Below are positions 62,133 to 64,000 of a stretch of 64,000 nucleotides of DNA, piece by piece. The translations under genes and the position numbers were made by a program. The DNA lies in contig NZ_JBHEUZ010000015.1 in NCBI RefSeq assembly GCF_041925275.1, forward strand, positions 65,617 through 129,616, read 5' to 3'. The notes under the pieces are model-generated. The model made no database searches. It saw nothing but the letters and a program-made list of their open reading frames with translations, and had not been told where the DNA came from. This DNA is from Parapedobacter pyrenivorans_A. GTDB taxonomy: Bacteria; Bacteroidota; Bacteroidia; Sphingobacteriales; Sphingobacteriaceae. Every line of letters begins with the position of its first letter. Positions within the stretch are counted from its first letter, which is position 1.

Positions 62133-63026
62133 GACCGGGCGAAGTATGGCGAGCGCCTACTCCCCGAACTTTCTGCTTCCGTTAAAATAAGGGGACTATC
62201 TGAAACGAACCTTAAACTATGTAGACTTTTTTACCTAGCATATCCACACTTAGTTTCGGCGATTAAAGCCACACTTGAAAATAGTGACATAGCGGTTAAT
62301 CGAATTCGTCAGTCGACGACTGACGAATTCGAGCAGCGACAGGAAACCGGGCCGGAAGAAAACACGCAGCAATTGGAAGTTGCCTCAAAAATCCTGTCAA
62401 AACTATCATTCACCCACCTTGTTCAACTACTACCTATCCGAGATATCGCAAAACGGACATTCTACGAATTAGCATGTATAAAACAGACTTGGAGTGTAGA
62501 AGAATTAAAAAGACAAATCAACACGCTTTATTACGAAAGGAGCGGAATAAGTAAAAAACCGGAGCAACTGGCTAAAGTCGTTAAGCAAAAAGCCAAACGC
62601 TTGAACCCAGCGGATCTTATCAAGTCTCCATTTACTTTCGAGTTTCTTGGGTTAAGCGCAAAAGACGTTGTCTACGAAAACGGCCTTGAAAAAGCATTGT
62701 TGGATCACTTGGAGAATTTCCTGCTCGAATTGGGTCACGGCTTCTGCTTCGAGGCCAAACATGAACATATAGGGCAGTTGAAAACGTATGTGAATTATTA
62801 TAAAAAAGAGGTGATGCAGGAGGATGACAATCCGCCGGTGGGTATATTGCTGGTCACTAACCAAAACAAGGCATTAGTGGAATATGCGATAGCCGACAGT
62901 GACCAACAGTTATTTGTGAGCAAATATTTGCTTGAGCTCCCTTCTAAGAAAGAGCTGATTGCGGCAATTGAGCGGGAGAAAAATGTGCTAAGAGAGCAGG
63001 GCGTGGTGTATGGAGCGGAGGAATAA
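62106..63026 (+). pseudogene. DUF1016 copy 3, N-terminus and nuclease core lost
   Basis: Homology begins at GGEFEQNGQDRAKYGERLLP; the first about 45 residues of the family are missing and no ATG is in place. LSFTHLVQLL replaces the W-S-H segment. In the nuclease domain the sequence jumps from FLLELGHGFCFEAKHEH to IGQLKTYVNYYKKEV, removing about 38 residues that carry the D and E-x-K residues (compare copy 1). The C-terminus LREQGVVYGAEE matches copy 1. Reading frame otherwise intact over 300 codons. Confidence 0.88.
62300..62332. repeat. Perfect 33-bp palindrome inside DUF1016 copy 3
   Basis: 16-bp arms TCGAATTCGTCAGTCG / CGACTGACGAATTCGA around one A. The longest perfect palindrome I found in the window, intact although the gene is dead. 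It lies 76 bp before the codons equivalent to W-S-H. Confidence 0.95.
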
Positions 63027-63166
63027 ATAAAATGTGAAACTGAATAGCGCTGGTATTCTTACGATCTCCGTATTTGGGGTGTGTAGTCGGTTGGTCGGCG
63101 TAGGTAGAACGTATGTGATTGGTTTGTTTGCTCGGTCGTAAGAGTAGGAAAGTTGGACAGGAGGCA

Positions 63167-63196
63167 GTGATTCGCCAAAGTGGAGGAAAGTGGGAA
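63167..63196 (+). repeat. 30-bp direct repeat, right copy
   Basis: GTGATTCGCCAAAGTGGAGG plus AAAGTGGGAA; ends where the DUF1016 fragment begins. Confidence 0.88.
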
Positions 63197-63197
63197 T

Positions 63198-63311
63198 GCC
63201 ACCAAGAAATTCGGTTGGACCAAAGATGTATTGATTAACCAGATTGAAAACAAAACGTTTGAGCGATACCTGCTCAACCAGACCAATTGGAAAAGTACGT
63301 TGCCAGATGTT
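63198..63311 (+). pseudogene. Internal fragment of a DUF1016 gene
   Basis: ATKKFGWTKDVLINQIENKT-FERYLLNQTNW-KSTLPDV, nearly identical to residues about 131-168 of copy 2. No start or catalytic part; the frame after LPDV differs. Confidence 0.85.
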
Positions 63312-63420
63312 ATACGGTCGGTTTATCTATGCGATAGGTTATTTCCCGATTTAAATCGCCAAAAAGAAAAGGCGCTGAAACAGGAGACAATTGCTTAGCT
63401 TTGAAAAAACGATAAGTAAA

Positions 63421-63909
63421 ATGGGCGTATTGACGGAACTTCATCATCGCTATTTGCAACGCTGCGTTGCATTGGCAACGCAAGCACTGGACGAGGGGAA
63501 CGACCCGTTTGGCTCCTTGCTTCTATCGGCCGCGGGCGAAGTGTTGTTCGAAGACTATAACCACACCGCAAATGGCAACAGGATGCTGCACCCGGAACTG
63601 GCCATAGCGCAATGGGCCGCAGCCAACCTGAGCGAAGAGGAAAGAGCCACAGCCGTGGTGTACACCTCGGGCGAGCATTGTGCCATGTGCGCCGCCGCAC
63701 ATGCCTGGATAGGGTTGGGAAAGATTGTGTATGCAAGCTCATCGGAACAGCTTGGCCAATGGATGGCCGAATTTCAAGCCGAGCCACCGCCAGTAAACCC
63801 GCTGCGTATAAAAGACGTGGCTCCTGCCATAGAAACCGAGGGGCCCTTTGATGAATTTGCCGATACACTCCGGAAACTGCACCAAAGAAACAGCGTACGG
63901 CGCAGATAA
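63421..63909 (+). CDS. Nucleoside deaminase
   Basis: 162 residues from ATG 63421 (an in-frame ATG 30 bp upstream is less likely). Zinc site of the cytidine-deaminase-like fold: MLHPELAIAQ (His and catalytic Glu) and SGEHCAMCAAAHAWIG (paired Cys; the usual proline before the first Cys is His). N-terminal NDPFGSLLLSAAGEVL is typical of guanine deaminase/TadA-like nucleoside deaminases. GC-rich. Confidence 0.9.
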   Translation: MGVLTELHHRYLQRCVALATQALDEGNDPFGSLLLSAAGEVLFEDYNHTANGNRMLHPELAIAQWAAANLSEEERATAVVYTSGEHCAMCAAAHAWIGLGKIVYASSSEQLGQWMAEFQAEPPPVNPLRIKDVAPAIETEGPFDEFADTLRKLHQRNSVRRR

Positions 63910-64000
63910 TTGTATCTTAGTAGTCATTAGTGTCCCATTAAAATCCAAAATAGTTCTTTGAAATATTTGAAATATAGTTAGTTACAGAGGTTTTTCAAGC
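63910..64000. other. Right window edge, no gene seen
   Basis: About 90 bp without an ORF. GTGTCCCATTAAAATCC near 63940 looks like the end of an insertion sequence, but the partner end is outside the window. Confidence 0.25.

Noticed and set aside
63930..64000. Insertion-sequence end at the right edge
   Set aside because: The GTGTCCCATTAA-like string is suggestive but no inverted partner or transposase is visible in the window.

Overview
The window looks like the chromosome of a Bacteroidota bacterium, most likely a high-GC member of the Sphingobacteriales. The basis is two SusC/SusD outer-membrane pairs, an ECF sigma/FecR pair reading into a SusC with an N-terminal STN domain, several promoters of the Bacteroidota type (TTTG, about 19-20 bp, TAnnTTTG), and families typical of the phylum (DUF5675, RagB/SusD, TlpA-like, ORF6N, DUF1016). 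I see no rRNA, tRNA, CRISPR array or complete insertion sequence.

Layout. 1-9.9 kb: the end of recG, a secreted coiled-coil protein, a TPP-riboswitch operon (methyltransferase, PurM/HypE-fold protein, divergent ThiE-like protein, Trm112-like protein), a CE15 esterase, a Tat-exported phospholipase C and small envelope proteins. 9.9-23.7 kb (minus strand): ECF sigma, FecR, SusC, SusD, metallophosphoesterase, zinc metalloprotease and a large secreted protein, read as one uptake and processing locus. 24.2-27 kb: a small four-gene operon of phage-lysis flavour, a PIN toxin-antitoxin pair whose toxin has an in-frame stop, and two tandem small paralogues. 27.3-33.4 kb: lipoprotein, membrane protein, histidine kinase, response regulator, Crp-like protein and AraC regulator, interrupted by an AAA-ATPase cassette. 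33.4-41.2 kb: a scarred accessory region with three DUF4143 ATPases. 41.5-49.2 kb: a MauE-like/TlpA-like/SusD/SusC locus. 49.2-64 kb: an AT-richer defence and scrap region with DUF1016 nucleases, ORF6N, a McrBC-type operon with GHKL-ATPase and STAS-like partners, and many gene remnants.

The most unusual signals are of two kinds. First, four lone AAA-ATPase genes of the DUF234/DUF4143 type each sit just downstream of the 3' end of another gene. Copies of such gene tails recur as direct repeats around them, and each ATPase start codon is preceded by its own array of short repeats (period 22-23 bp in two DUF4143 cases and one scar). Second, all three DUF1016 coding regions and the ORF6N gene carry a long palindrome, different in sequence in each gene, inside the coding region. 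In the DUF1016 genes it lies just upstream of the W-S-H/W-S-K or equivalent segment. Both point to families of solitary genes that carry their own recognition sites and move, or are replaced, as single-gene units. That interpretation is inference; the repeats and palindromes can be read directly.
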